A program made the translations under genes and the position numbers. Shown here one piece after another: positions 34,436 to 43,611 of a DNA stretch of 64,000 nucleotides. Position 1 is the stretch's first letter, and each line of letters starts with the position of its first letter. Under the pieces are notes generated by a model, which searched no databases, was not told the origin of the DNA, and worked only from the letters and a program-made list of their open reading frames with translations. Source of the stretch: NORP23 sp050302475 (GTDB lineage Bacteria; Pseudomonadota; Alphaproteobacteria; Rhodobacterales; Rhodobacteraceae); NCBI GenBank assembly GCA_050302475.1, contig JBNLBF010000003.1:140837-204836 (forward strand), read 5' to 3'.

Positions 34436-35730
34436 CGCCCGGTCTTCTCCGGGATCAGACCGCGCGGGCTAAATCGCAGGACCAGCAGCAGGATCAGCCC
34501 CATGACGACCAGTCGCATATGTGGCCCGGCATCCAGCAGATGGGATTTCAGTGCACCGTCGGACAGGCCACCGGACAAGGTTTCCATCAGCCAACGCCCG
34601 GCGGGTTCTGCCTCCACCCAGACGAACCAGATCAGGAAACCGCCAAGGACAGAGCCCCAGTTATTACCGGACCCCCCGACAATCACCATCACCCAGATCA
34701 GGAAAGTATAGCGAAGTGGCTGATAGGTGCCCGGCGTGAATTGCCCGTCAAGCGTTGTCAGCATCGCGCCCGCGATTCCGACGACCGCCGAGCCCAGCAC
34801 AAACACCTGCAAATGGCGGCGGGTGACGTCTTTGCCCATCGCTTCGGCGGCATCGCGATTGTCACGAATGGCCCGCATCATCCGCCCCCACGGAGATTTC
34901 AGTGCCCGTTCGGAAAGCCAGAGGATCACCAGCAGGACAATCGCGAACAGGATGGCATAGGACAGCCGGACATAGATGGACGAGAAGGTAATCGGGTCCG
35001 CGCCCAGCGTATTGGCCAGCGACAGGAACCATTCGGATTGTTGCAGATTGATTTCCAACGGCACGGGGCGCGACAGGCCCGAGACATTCTTGACGCCGCG
35101 CGCTAACCAATCCTCGTTCTTGATGATGGCGATCACGATTTCCGAAATTCCCAGCGTCGCAATCGCCAGATAGTCCGCCCGCAGTCCCAACGCGATCTTT
35201 CCGATCAACCATGCGGCGGCCCCGGCAAACAGCCCGCCCACCAGCCACGAGAAGATGATCGGTAGCCCCATCCCGCCAAGATAGCCGGTCTTGGCGGAGT
35301 CTGTTGCTTCGATCGCATCAGTCGCCGGATCAAACACGCTGCGGATCAGGAAATAGCCAACGATGACTGTCACCAGTACTGCCAGATTGCGCCAACGCCC
35401 GGTAACTTGTCGGCGCACGAATATTGCCGCCGCGACGGTGCCGAGCAGCGCCAGCAGGCTGAGCCCGATCCCCGCGCCTCCTGCCTTCCACGCGTCAACG
35501 ACAGGCGGTTGCGAAACCAGCACGGCGGCCAGTCCACCCAGCGCCGTGAATCCCATGATCCCGACATTGAACAGCCCGGCATATCCCCACTGAATGTTTA
35601 CGCCCAAGGCCATGACGGCCGAGATCAGGCATAGATTCAGGATCGCCAGCGAAACTGACCAGCTTTGAGTGAAACCAACGATGGCAAGCGCGGCGAACAT
35701 CGCGCCAAACAGGGCAAGATTGCGCGTCAT
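34432..35730 (-). CDS. livM: Branched-chain amino acid ABC transporter permease LivM
   Basis: 432 aa, longer than E. coli LivM core because of extra N-terminal segments. GVNIQWGYAGLFNVGIMGF is the LivM mark, and SPWGRMMRAIRDNRDAAEAM the EAA-like loop that contacts the ATPases. Overlaps livH (ATGA). Confidence 0.94.
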   Translation of the reverse strand: MTRNLALFGAMFAALAIVGFTQSWSVSLAILNLCLISAVMALGVNIQWGYAGLFNVGIMGFTALGGLAAVLVSQPPVVDAWKAGGAGIGLSLLALLGTVAAAIFVRRQVTGRWRNLAVLVTVIVGYFLIRSVFDPATDAIEATDSAKTGYLGGMGLPIIFSWLVGGLFAGAAAWLIGKIALGLRADYLAIATLGISEIVIAIIKNEDWLARGVKNVSGLSRPVPLEINLQQSEWFLSLANTLGADPITFSSIYVRLSYAILFAIVLLVILWLSERALKSPWGRMMRAIRDNRDAAEAMGKDVTRRHLQVFVLGSAVVGIAGAMLTTLDGQFTPGTYQPLRYTFLIWVMVIVGGSGNNWGSVLGGFLIWFVWVEAEPAGRWLMETLSGGLSDGALKSHLLDAGPHMRLVVMGLILLLVLRFSPRGLIPEKTGR

Positions 35731-36740
35731 ATCACTTTCCCCCTGAAGATACCCGTTGGCCGGATCAGCAGCACCAGCACAAGGATCACGAAACTGACGG
35801 CAAATTTATAGTCGGTAGAGAGCAACTGCACCAATCCGTCAGGCGCCCAGCTTTCCGGCACCAGATAGACGAGGAATTTTTTATAGGCGTAGGTGATCGT
35901 GACCTCGGAAAAAGCAATCACAAACCCACCGGCAATTGCCCCAACCGGACTGCCAATGCCGCCAACGATAGCCGCGGCGAAAATCGGCAACAGCAGCTGG
36001 AAATAGGTGAAGGGCTTGAAGCTTTTGTCGAGGCCATACAGCACTCCGGCAATCGTTGCCAAAGCCGCGGCCAATATCCAAGTGATCATGACAATCCGGT
36101 CAGGGTTGATCCCCGACAGCAGCGCTAGATCTTCGTTGTCCGAATAGGCCCGCATCGCTTTGCCAGTGCGGGATTTCTGCAGGAACCAGAACAAGGCAGC
36201 AACAACGATCACCGCGATGACGATGGTCAGCCCCTGCGATGTCCGCAGCGCCAGACCTTCGTCCAGCCCGGCCCACTCCTTGAAATCGCGGGCGCGGATG
36301 ATGAACCGCTCGCCATCGCCGAAGCGCTGATCGTCCGGTCCGATGATAAAGCGCACGATCCCGTTCATCACAAACATCACCCCGACGGAGGCCATGACGA
36401 ACACAATCGACGGCGATTTCTGTGCGCGGTAAAATTTATAGACGCTCTTGTCGAAGATCAGGACAATCCCGATGGTTGCCAGAATACCAAAGGGCAGGGC
36501 GAGCAGGGCCGTCGGCAGCGGCCCGAAACTTATCCCCATCGACTGGAACCACCATGTGACAAGGATCGTCACCATCGTCCCGAACGCCATCGTGTCACCA
36601 TGGGCGAAGTTGGAAAACCGCAGGATGCCAAAGATCAGCGTGACGCCGAGTGCGCCAAGGGCCAGCTGTGCTCCGTAGGCGAGGCCGGGGACGAAGACAA
36701 AGTTCGCGAAGAGTACTAGGGCGTTGAGGATGTCAGTCAT
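35727..36740 (-). CDS. livH: Branched-chain amino acid ABC transporter permease LivH
   Basis: 337 aa, about eight membrane segments. LALGALGVTLIFGILRFSNF is the conserved LivH start, GKAMRAYSDNEDLALLSGIN the ATPase contact loop, and IVGGIGSPVGAIAGGFVIAF the conserved end. Start overlaps the stop of the small secreted-protein gene (ATGA). Confidence 0.95.
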   Translation of the reverse strand: MTDILNALVLFANFVFVPGLAYGAQLALGALGVTLIFGILRFSNFAHGDTMAFGTMVTILVTWWFQSMGISFGPLPTALLALPFGILATIGIVLIFDKSVYKFYRAQKSPSIVFVMASVGVMFVMNGIVRFIIGPDDQRFGDGERFIIRARDFKEWAGLDEGLALRTSQGLTIVIAVIVVAALFWFLQKSRTGKAMRAYSDNEDLALLSGINPDRIVMITWILAAALATIAGVLYGLDKSFKPFTYFQLLLPIFAAAIVGGIGSPVGAIAGGFVIAFSEVTITYAYKKFLVYLVPESWAPDGLVQLLSTDYKFAVSFVILVLVLLIRPTGIFRGKVI

Positions 36741-37129
36741 GATGTTGGCGCCGCATCGCAGAAACCATAAGCGCTAATTGTGTATGGTTCGACAGGGTCT
36801 TCGAACAGGCGATGCGCTGAGAAAATCATCACACCATCGTTGGTAATCGTCATATACCCCGCAGCATATTCATTCATGAACAAATAGCTTTGAGAAGTTG
36901 GCGAAGAGCTGACTCGCTTCAGGGGAATCACGTCACCCTCAGGTGTTGTCATTTCCAATATCGTGCCTTTTTTCTTGAAGTTCAGTGTAACGACCTCGAT
37001 CACGTCGGCTTCGCACGCCGCATCTCCGATGATACATTCTGCCTGCGTTTCACATACCATTTCCTGAGCGTAGGAAGTGAATGGGAAACTGAAAAATGAC
37101 AATGCAATTATTATAAGATTAACTTTCAT
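36737..37129 (-). CDS. Small secreted Cys-containing protein inside the liv operon
   Basis: Not recognised. The start at 37129 has GGGAGG 7 nt upstream; a GTG two codons earlier is too close to that site. A clear signal peptide (IIIALSFFSFPFTSYAQ) is followed by about 107 residues with five Cys (VCETQAECIIGDAACEAD and YGFCDAAP), probably disulfide-bonded in the periplasm. Its base composition is more AT-rich than the transporter genes, which suggests later insertion. It is coupled on both sides: 2 nt after livF and overlapping livH. No homology to ABC components. Confidence 0.75.
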   Translation of the reverse strand: MKVNLIIIALSFFSFPFTSYAQEMVCETQAECIIGDAACEADVIEVVTLNFKKKGTILEMTTPEGDVIPLKRVSSSPTSQSYLFMNEYAAGYMTITNDGVMIFSAHRLFEDPVEPYTISAYGFCDAAPTS

Positions 37130-37131
37130 CC

Positions 37132-37854
37132 TCACCCTCCCAAAAAACTCTTGCGAACCTCGGGATTGGCCAGCAAGGCCTCCCCCGTATCCGTAAACCG
37201 GTTTTCGCCCTGCACCAGCACATAACCCTTGTCGGCAATGTTCAGCGCCTGACGGGCGTTCTGTTCGACCATCAGGATGGCGATCCCGGTTTTGGCGACC
37301 TCGATAATCCGGTCGAATAACTCGTCCATGACAATGGGCGACACGCCTGCGGTCGGCTCGTCCAGCATTAACACTTTCGGCTGCGTCATCAGTGCCCGTC
37401 CGACGGCGACCTGCTGGCGTTGGCCGCCGGACAACTCGCCAGCTGGCTGGTGGCGTTTTTCCTTCAGGATGGGGAACAGATGGAACACCTGTTCCATCGT
37501 ATCGGCAAAATCATCCTCGCGGATATAGGCCCCCATTTCGAGGTTCTCCTGCACGGTCATGGAGGTGAACACATTGTGGTTTTGCGGCACAAACCCCATC
37601 CCGGCCTTCACCCGGTCCTGTGGCGACAGCGCAGTGATATCCTGCCCGTCGAGGCGCACGGACCCTTTGCGCAGGGTCAGCATGCCAAACACCGCTTTCA
37701 TCGCGGTGGACTTTCCAGCGCCGTTCGGGCCGACGATCACGGCAATCTGCCCCTGTTCGACGTCAATCGTGCAATCATGCAGGATGTCCGCCGCGCCGTA
37801 GCCGCCGGTCATGCCGTCGCCGATCAGAAAGGGGTTTGTGGTGCCATCGTCCAT
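37132..37854 (-). CDS. livF: Branched-chain amino acid ABC transporter ATPase LivF
   Basis: 240 aa from ATG 37854 (MDDGTTNPFLIGDGMTGGYG, similar to Rhodobacterales LivF); a TTG at 37878 would overlap the upstream gene and is less likely. Walker A VGPNGAGKSTAMKA, Q-loop FVPQNHNVF, signature ELSGGQRQQVAVGRAL, Walker B VLMLDEPTAG. Lies between two small secreted-protein genes. Confidence 0.95.
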   Translation of the reverse strand: MDDGTTNPFLIGDGMTGGYGAADILHDCTIDVEQGQIAVIVGPNGAGKSTAMKAVFGMLTLRKGSVRLDGQDITALSPQDRVKAGMGFVPQNHNVFTSMTVQENLEMGAYIREDDFADTMEQVFHLFPILKEKRHQPAGELSGGQRQQVAVGRALMTQPKVLMLDEPTAGVSPIVMDELFDRIIEVAKTGIAILMVEQNARQALNIADKGYVLVQGENRFTDTGEALLANPEVRKSFLGG

Positions 37855-37867
37855 CGTCAGATTTATC

Positions 37868-38416
37868 TCACTTGTCAATATTCAGGGCTTCAAGAACAGC
37901 GGCATGGCGGTCGCGTGCCACTTCCGCGCTTTTCGTCGTGCCGGTGTTCACGAATAGCAACCATGGCTCGCCGATCACTTCGGTATAGACAGTATAAGTG
38001 ACTGTCCCGTCATGACCATCATGCGTCATTGTAAGCGTGCGTGCATCAAAACCGGCGAGCGAGCTGTCCTTCGGAACGCCATTATTCAGGGGTTCAAACA
38101 AACCATGCGCCTCACGCTTTTCGGCGATCAGGTCAGCCAGCGGCGCGGTCGGGTCACCTTTAAACGCTCCCAGCGTGGCATGTTCGGGATCAAAAATGCT
38201 AAAGACGAGGCTTTCATTTTCCTCGGACCCGAGGAAGTAGGCGGTGATATCCGGATGGCTCGACCCGCTTCCAACCCAGCCAAGTTTTTCGCCACAAAAC
38301 GTGAAATCCTCGGCAATCGCGAAACATCCCTCGGCATCCGGTTTCGGGAACACCACCTGCGCGGCTGCCGCCAGCGGCAAGGCAAACGCCAAGATAAGGA
38401 GTGCCAAAGGCTTCAC
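37868..38416 (-). CDS. Secreted protein of unknown function inside the liv operon
   Basis: Not recognised. 182 aa with a signal peptide (MKPLALLILAFALPLAAAAQ) and a soluble mature part with two Cys near its start (EGCFAIAEDFTFCGEKLGWV). No membrane segment after the signal. Its ATG overlaps the livG stop (ATGA) and it ends 13 bp before the chosen livF start, so it is translated with the transporter. Being periplasmic, it could assist the transporter or just share its expression. Confidence 0.78.
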   Translation of the reverse strand: MKPLALLILAFALPLAAAAQVVFPKPDAEGCFAIAEDFTFCGEKLGWVGSGSSHPDITAYFLGSEENESLVFSIFDPEHATLGAFKGDPTAPLADLIAEKREAHGLFEPLNNGVPKDSSLAGFDARTLTMTHDGHDGTVTYTVYTEVIGEPWLLFVNTGTTKSAEVARDRHAAVLEALNIDK

Positions 38417-39192
38417 GCGCTGGCCTCCTTATTCTTCAACCCGGTGCCCAGATACGCCTCGATCACCTGTTCGTTGGATTTGACCTCTTCTGCGGACCCT
38501 TCAGCCAGCACTTTGCCTTCGGCCATGACGATCACGGGGTCGCACAGGCGGGAAATGAAATCCATGTCATGTTCGATCATACAGAATGTATAGCCGCGTT
38601 CCTTATTCAGCCGCAGGATCGCGTCGCCGATCGTGTTCAGCAGCGTGCGGTTCACGCCTGCACCGACCTCGTCCAGAAATACGATCTTGGCATCGACCAT
38701 CATGGTGCGGCCCAGTTCCAGCAGTTTTTTCTGACCACCGGACAGGTTTCCGGCCAGCTCATCCGCGACATGCGGGATTTCCAGAAATTCGATAACTTCG
38801 TCAGCCTTGGCGCGGATTTCAGCTTCCTGCGCTTTCACCTCGCTACCCTTGAACCAAGCGTTCCACAGGGTTTCGCCGGATTGTGCGCCGGGCACCATCA
38901 TCAGGTTCTCGCGAACCGTCAGGCTGGAAAATTCGTGGGCAATCTGGAAAGTGCGCAGCAGCCCTTTCGCGAACAGCTCGTGCGGCGTCAGGCCGGTGAT
39001 GTCCTCGCCATCCAGATAGACATGGCCGGAGGTCGGTTTGTAATGCCCCGCCACCACATTGAACAACGTCGTTTTGCCCGCCCCGTTCGGTCCGATCAAC
39101 CCGGTGATCGATCCCTCGGCAATTTCCAACGACGCACCATCAACGGCGCGGATGCCGCCGAAATGCATGTGGAGGTTGTCTACCCTGATCAT
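38413..39192 (-). CDS. livG: Branched-chain amino acid ABC transporter ATPase LivG
   Basis: 259 aa from ATG 39192, five nt after a GGGAG site; a GTG two codons before overlaps that site. IGPNGAGKTTLFNVVAG (Walker A), NLSGGQKKLLELGRTMM (signature), IVFLDEVGAGVN (Walker B, with Val where many have Pro), and the C-terminal YLG typical of LivG. First gene after the attenuator-like hairpin. Confidence 0.95.
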   Translation of the reverse strand: MIRVDNLHMHFGGIRAVDGASLEIAEGSITGLIGPNGAGKTTLFNVVAGHYKPTSGHVYLDGEDITGLTPHELFAKGLLRTFQIAHEFSSLTVRENLMMVPGAQSGETLWNAWFKGSEVKAQEAEIRAKADEVIEFLEIPHVADELAGNLSGGQKKLLELGRTMMVDAKIVFLDEVGAGVNRTLLNTIGDAILRLNKERGYTFCMIEHDMDFISRLCDPVIVMAEGKVLAEGSAEEVKSNEQVIEAYLGTGLKNKEASA

Positions 39193-39210
39193 ACGCACTC
39201 CCTTACAGAA

Positions 39211-39236
39211 AACAGCCCGGAACGCGCCGGGCTGTT
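39211..39236 (-). terminator. Hairpin between livK and livG (attenuator or 3'-stabilising)
   Basis: Perfect 10-bp stem AACAGCCCGG/CCGGGCTGTT with a 6-nt loop; on the minus strand it is followed by TTC, not a long T-run. Such partial terminators after the binding-protein gene commonly make livK more abundant than the membrane components. Confidence 0.65.
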
Positions 39237-39256
39237 TCGATCACTTGTGCCGGATA

Positions 39257-40447
39257 TCAGCGAATCTGAACGTCCTGGAATTCACCATCCACGACTTCGT
39301 ATTCGCGATACGAACCCGCAGCTTCACCCGGACCGATCAGTTCAACGCCGGTAGCGCCGACATAGTCGACCTCACCACCGTCTGCGAGAATCTGGATCGC
39401 TTTGCCCAGCTCACCCGGCAGGATCGGCTCGCCCGGTGCGTTGGCAACGGACAGGATGTTTTCAGCAATGGAAGCCCGGTCAGCGGACCCACCAGCCTGA
39501 ATCGCCAGCGCGATCAGCGCAGCGGCGTCATAGCTTTCGCCGACATAGGGACCAGCCGGATCGGTCGCTTCGTCAGCAACCATTTCCTGCAGCATCCCTG
39601 CGCCTTCGCCAGCGGAGCCCGGAACGGTTCCGAAGGTGCCATTCAGGTCAGCGCCCAGTGCGTCAGTCAGGCTAACGCCATACATGCCGTCACCCAGCAC
39701 GAACGTGTCAAACGCCCCTGTGTCGAGCGACGTCTGGATGATACCCAGACCACCCTGATCGACGTAACCGAATACGGCGAGGATATCTGCACCAGATGCG
39801 GACAGCGCGCCAACTTCGGCCGAATAGTCAGCCTTGCCATCTTCGTGGGCGGCGGAAATTGTCACCGTGCCACCGGAGGCTTCGAAAGCTGCCTGGAACG
39901 CATCGGCCAGACCTTTACCATAGTCGTTGTTGGTATAGGTCACCGCGATGCTGTCGATGCCGCGATCATTCAGAATGTCCGCCAGAACCTGACCCTGACG
40001 GGCGTCTGACGGCGAGGTGCGGAAGAACAGACCATTGTCGTCAATATCCGACAGCGCCGGAGAGGTCGCAGACGGCGACACCATCACAACACCATTCGGG
40101 ATGGCCACGTTGTTGGCAATCGCAGTGGTCACACCGGAACAATCGGCGCCCATGATGGCCGCAACATTGTCGGATGTGATCAGACGTTCAGCCGCTGCAG
40201 ACCCCGCAGCGCTGTCAACGCAGGTAGAATCGGCGCGCACCGATACCAGCACTTTGCCGTCCAGCACACCGCCAGCTTCGTTGATTTCGTTCCACGCGGT
40301 TTCTGCGCCCAGCGTCATATCTGGTGTCAGCGATTCAATCGGGCCGGTGTAGCCCAGAATAATGCCGAGATTGATCTCGTGCCCTGCCGCGAATGCGGAG
40401 GACGCAACCATCGACGATGCTGCCGTAGCAAGCAGTAGTTTTTTCAT
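39257..40447 (-). CDS. livK: Branched-chain amino acid ABC transporter substrate-binding protein
   Basis: 396 aa; signal peptide MKKLLLATAASSMVASSAFA. Type I periplasmic binding fold (Peripla_BP_6): LGIILGYTGPIESLTPDM, IMGADCSGVTTAIANNVAIP, VTYTNNDYGKGLADAF. Two Cys (in DSTCVDS and GADCSG) may form a disulfide. First gene of the liv operon; true ligand could be Leu/Ile/Val or another amide or aromatic compound. Confidence 0.93.
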   Translation of the reverse strand: MKKLLLATAASSMVASSAFAAGHEINLGIILGYTGPIESLTPDMTLGAETAWNEINEAGGVLDGKVLVSVRADSTCVDSAAGSAAAERLITSDNVAAIMGADCSGVTTAIANNVAIPNGVVMVSPSATSPALSDIDDNGLFFRTSPSDARQGQVLADILNDRGIDSIAVTYTNNDYGKGLADAFQAAFEASGGTVTISAAHEDGKADYSAEVGALSASGADILAVFGYVDQGGLGIIQTSLDTGAFDTFVLGDGMYGVSLTDALGADLNGTFGTVPGSAGEGAGMLQEMVADEATDPAGPYVGESYDAAALIALAIQAGGSADRASIAENILSVANAPGEPILPGELGKAIQILADGGEVDYVGATGVELIGPGEAAGSYREYEVVDGEFQDVQIR

Positions 40448-40624
40448 CTCAAATCTCCCTGTATTGAGCAGATGGCGCGTATCACACGATATTGCTGTGC
40501 TTTATGCAACCGATTCTCGCGGAGAAATGGCGGGTTTACGCGGTGTAACCGGCAGATTTCCGTCAAAATTGAAGGCTTTTCAGTCCACACGTTTCCCCTT
40601 AGGTGTAACGACAGGAGGATCGGC

Positions 40625-41323
40625 ATGGAAACGCTGTCACAGGCATGGCAACTGGTGGTCGGTTTCGATCCTGCGCTGGTGCAGATCGTGACCCTATCGC
40701 TGCGTGTCAGCCTGACCGCGGTGCTGATCAGCCTGCTGATCGGCGCCCCCCTTGGGGCTGCCCTGGCTATCTGGTCTTTTCCGGGGCGGCAGGTGCTGGT
40801 GGTTTTATCCAACGCGATGATGGCGCTGCCACCGGTGGTGGTTGGCCTGGCGGTTTACCTGATGTTGTCCCGCGCCGGGCCGCTCGGGTCTTGGGGGTTA
40901 TTGTTCACGCCAACGGCAATGATAATCGCGCAGTCAATCCTGATCCTGCCCATCATTCTGGCCCTGACGAGAGAGGCCGTCTTACCGCTGAAACGCGACT
41001 ATGACGAGCTGTTGACCTCGCTTGACGTCAGTCGCTGGCAACAATTGAAAACGCTGCTGTGGGATGCGCGGTTCGGTGTGGTCACCGCAGTGCTGGCCGG
41101 TTTCGGCCGCGCCATTGCCGAGGTCGGTGCGGTGATAATCGTTGGCGGCAACATTAACGGGCTGACCCGGGTGATGACGACGACGATTGCATTGGAAACC
41201 TCCAAGGGGAATCTGCAACTCGCGCTGGCGTTGGGAATTATCCTGATCTCCATCGCGATAGCGATCAATGCAATCATCTACGGTGTCAGCCAGTTTGGAC
41301 GACGCTATCAGGAGGCGGTGTGA
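40625..41323 (+). CDS. tupB: Tungstate-type ABC transporter permease (TupB-like)
   Basis: 232 aa, about six membrane segments, ModB/TupB family: SLRVSLTAVLISLLIGAPLG, MMALPPVVVGLAVYLML, and the ATPase loop GFGRAIAEVGAVIIVGGNIN. ATG at 40625 with AGGAGG. The TupB assignment over molybdate ModB rests on the overall sequence and the paired ATPase; the metal is not proved. It overlaps the ATPase gene (GTGTGA). No substrate-binding gene is next to it. Confidence 0.82.
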   Translation: METLSQAWQLVVGFDPALVQIVTLSLRVSLTAVLISLLIGAPLGAALAIWSFPGRQVLVVLSNAMMALPPVVVGLAVYLMLSRAGPLGSWGLLFTPTAMIIAQSILILPIILALTREAVLPLKRDYDELLTSLDVSRWQQLKTLLWDARFGVVTAVLAGFGRAIAEVGAVIIVGGNINGLTRVMTTTIALETSKGNLQLALALGIILISIAIAINAIIYGVSQFGRRYQEAV

Positions 41324-42033
41324 CCAAGCGGTTCCAAAACCTGATGGTCGACGAAGCGGTGGTTGTCCGTGATGGACGCCAATTGCTCGGACCGGTGTCC
41401 CTGACGCTGGACAGTCAGGGGATCACCGCGATCCTTGGGCATAACGGTGCCGGGAAAAGCCTGTTTCTGAAACTCTGCCACGGGCAGTTTTCTCCCGACA
41501 GCGGCAGTGTAGACTGGAACGGTAGATCCGCCATCACCTCGCGCCGCGATCGGTCCTTCATGTTTCAGGGTTCCCCGGTCCTGCGCCGGTCCGTTGCCGC
41601 CAATGTCGAATACCCGCTGATCGCGCAGCGGTTTGCCCGTGCTGATCGCCAGAAGCGTGTCGCGGCGGCGCTGGAAATGTCCCGCCTGACGGATCGCGCG
41701 AACGTCCCTGCCGCCAGCCTGTCGGGTGGCGAACGTCAACGCATGGCATTGGCCCGAGCCTGGGTGACGGAACCTTCCGTCATCATTCTTGATGAGCCAG
41801 CGGCGAGCCTCGACCCCGGATCAACAAAAGAGCTGGAAACGCTGGTGCGGGAGATTTCCGCCTCTGGTGTCAAAGTCTTGATCGCAACGCATGATCTGTC
41901 GCAAGCGAAACGGCTGGCGGATGACGTGCTGATGTTCGGACGCGGGAAGCTGCTACTGCACGAAAGCGCGGACCGTTTCTTCGGCGCAACACATCAGGGC
42001 GAAGTCGCGGATTATCTTAACGGTCGTATTTAA
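41320..42033 (+). CDS. tupC: Tungstate-type ABC transporter ATPase (TupC-like)
   Basis: 237 aa. Walker A GHNGAGKSLFLKL, Q-loop FMFQGSPVLR, signature SLSGGERQRMALARAW, Walker B VIILDEPAASLDPG, switch ATHDLSQAKRLAD. Lacks the molybdate-binding C-terminal domain of ModC. GTG start overlapping the tupB stop. Stop shares TTAA with the convergent MFS gene. Confidence 0.85.
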   Translation: MTKRFQNLMVDEAVVVRDGRQLLGPVSLTLDSQGITAILGHNGAGKSLFLKLCHGQFSPDSGSVDWNGRSAITSRRDRSFMFQGSPVLRRSVAANVEYPLIAQRFARADRQKRVAAALEMSRLTDRANVPAASLSGGERQRMALARAWVTEPSVIILDEPAASLDPGSTKELETLVREISASGVKVLIATHDLSQAKRLADDVLMFGRGKLLLHESADRFFGATHQGEVADYLNGRI

Positions 42034-43223
42034 CGCCGAAGTTTTGGCAGTAACGCGGCCAGTGCCAGCAAGGCTATCAATCCGACAGTCGTCAGCGTTG
42101 TCTCCAACCCGATCCGGCTTGCCAGCCCCCCGAGCATCAGTGCACCAATAGACGTGCCCCCGACGGCGAGGGTCATCCACAGGCTCATGACCCGCCCACG
42201 GATATTATCCTCCAGCTGGATTTGCACGGCGGTCTGGAAATTGATCCCGACAATCGCCGAACAGAACCCGATCCCAGCAGTGAAAACCAGCGCGAGCTCC
42301 CAGACATGGATCAACCCGATCAGCGCCATCAGCGCCACGCCCGTAAATGCCCCGATCAATCCACGCAGCGGAACCTTTCCGGGCTCCGGCGCGGACAGCA
42401 TGACCTGCAGGACAGACGCCAGCAACGCCCCGGCACCGACAGAGGCCGTCATCGTTCCCAATCCCGCGGGTCCGCGTTCGTAAACGCCGTCCGCCAGAAT
42501 GGGCAGAATTTCCAACAAACCGCGTGCAATGACGGAAAAGATTCCGACCACCACAAAGGATATCCAGATTGAACGGTTGCCGCCAATCACCCGCAGCCCG
42601 GCATTAAAAGACGACCAGAAGGGTTCGGATATGGCCTGGGATTCCTGTTGGCGCGGTGTCAGACGGCTAAGCATAATTAGGAACGGTACCTGTAGCATGA
42701 CGACAACGGCCACGGTTGCTGTCTCGCCAACTGTTGCGATCAGCACGCCGCCTATCGCCGGACCGGTCAAGCGGCTGAGGTTGAAATTCATCGCCCCCAG
42801 ACTGACGACCGAGGACACATCCGCTTTCTCTACCAGCCTTGGCCCCAACGACAGACGCACGGGCTGATACGCCGCCAGAACAACCCCCAGTGCTGCCGCA
42901 AAGAATGCCAGACGTGTTGTCGTCAGAAGGTCAAAGAAAAGTACCGCCAGCATCAACAACACCAGCGCGACAATTGTCACCTGCACCAGCATCGCAGCCT
43001 TCTTTACATTCGATCGATCAACGATCACCCCAAACACCGGCCCGCCGATCAATACTGGCGAAAAATTCAGAAAACTGACAAGCCCCACAAATGCCGGAGA
43101 TTGGGTCAGATCCCAGGCCAGCCAACCCAACAGCAATCGCATGATCCAGTTGGCGTTCAGCCCAAACATATTCCCGAACAGATACCGTCGGAAATCCGGT
43201 GAGGATAAAGCTGCAGTATTCAT
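42030..43223 (-). CDS. MFS transporter (MFS_3/enterobactin-exporter-like)
   Basis: 397 aa, about 12 membrane segments. GLVSFLNFSPVLIGGPVFGV and IVDRSNVKKAAMLVQVTIVA carry the G-x-x-x-D-R-x-x loop between helices 2 and 3, and VRLSLGPRLVEKADVSSVVS is typical of the MFS_3 group, which exports siderophores or drugs. Nothing in the context gives the substrate. Confidence 0.82.
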   Translation of the reverse strand: MNTAALSSPDFRRYLFGNMFGLNANWIMRLLLGWLAWDLTQSPAFVGLVSFLNFSPVLIGGPVFGVIVDRSNVKKAAMLVQVTIVALVLLMLAVLFFDLLTTTRLAFFAAALGVVLAAYQPVRLSLGPRLVEKADVSSVVSLGAMNFNLSRLTGPAIGGVLIATVGETATVAVVVMLQVPFLIMLSRLTPRQQESQAISEPFWSSFNAGLRVIGGNRSIWISFVVVGIFSVIARGLLEILPILADGVYERGPAGLGTMTASVGAGALLASVLQVMLSAPEPGKVPLRGLIGAFTGVALMALIGLIHVWELALVFTAGIGFCSAIVGINFQTAVQIQLEDNIRGRVMSLWMTLAVGGTSIGALMLGGLASRIGLETTLTTVGLIALLALAALLPKLRR

Positions 43224-43308
43224 AGCTCGTTATACATTGGCCAATGTAACAAGTATGTGACAATAGAAGCTATGCGCGTGGCGCATATCGGGTCTACCGA
43301 ACTGTGCG

Positions 43309-43333
43309 TTGTTAGTCGGGGGGCGGGCCATAT
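43309..43333 (+). promoter_or_regulatory. Candidate RpoH-type promoter of the DUF1127-sRNA unit
   Basis: TTGTTA (43309-43314), a 13-nt GC-rich spacer and CCATAT (43328-43333), about 57 nt before the start codon. The C-C-A-T at -10 fits RpoHI/RpoHII-type promoters, which are known to drive the homologous ccaF1-CcsR operon in Rhodobacter sphaeroides. Weak match at -35. Confidence 0.45.
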
Positions 43334-43390
43334 ATACCTTTCCATAACGAAGCGCGGTTAACGCCGCTGACAGACTAAAGGAAATACACG

Positions 43391-43606
43391 ATGGCTTACA
43401 TTGCTGCAAATACACCTTCAGGTGCTGCTTCGCAGAGCCGCGTTGCAGAATTCTTCGCGAACCTGCGTCAGTCCTTCGCGGACTATCGCTTGTTCCAGAA
43501 AACTTACAACGAGCTGAACCAGCTCGCCGACCGCGAACTTGCTGATCTCGGCATCACACGCGGCGATATTTCGAGCATCGCTCGCGAAGCGGTTTACGCA
43601 AACTAA
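43391..43606 (+). CDS. ccaF1: DUF1127 RNA-binding small protein, CcaF1-like
   Basis: 71 aa: N-terminal helix (VAEFFANLRQSFADYRLFQK) and the DUF1127 signature LADRELADLGITRGDI. In Rhodobacter sphaeroides a DUF1127 protein of the same size, CcaF1, is co-transcribed with the CcsR sRNAs, binds RNA and acts in sRNA maturation; here too a two-hairpin CCTCCTCCC RNA follows directly, which supports orthology. Second DUF1127 gene of the window (the other is at 12928). Confidence 0.85.
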   Translation: MAYIAANTPSGAASQSRVAEFFANLRQSFADYRLFQKTYNELNQLADRELADLGITRGDISSIAREAVYAN

Positions 43607-43611
43607 AGAAT

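Noticed and set aside
39257..40447. Binding protein of the TupBC transporter
   Set aside because: The protein is a Peripla_BP_6 (LivK-type) fold in another operon on the opposite strand; TupA belongs to a different family.
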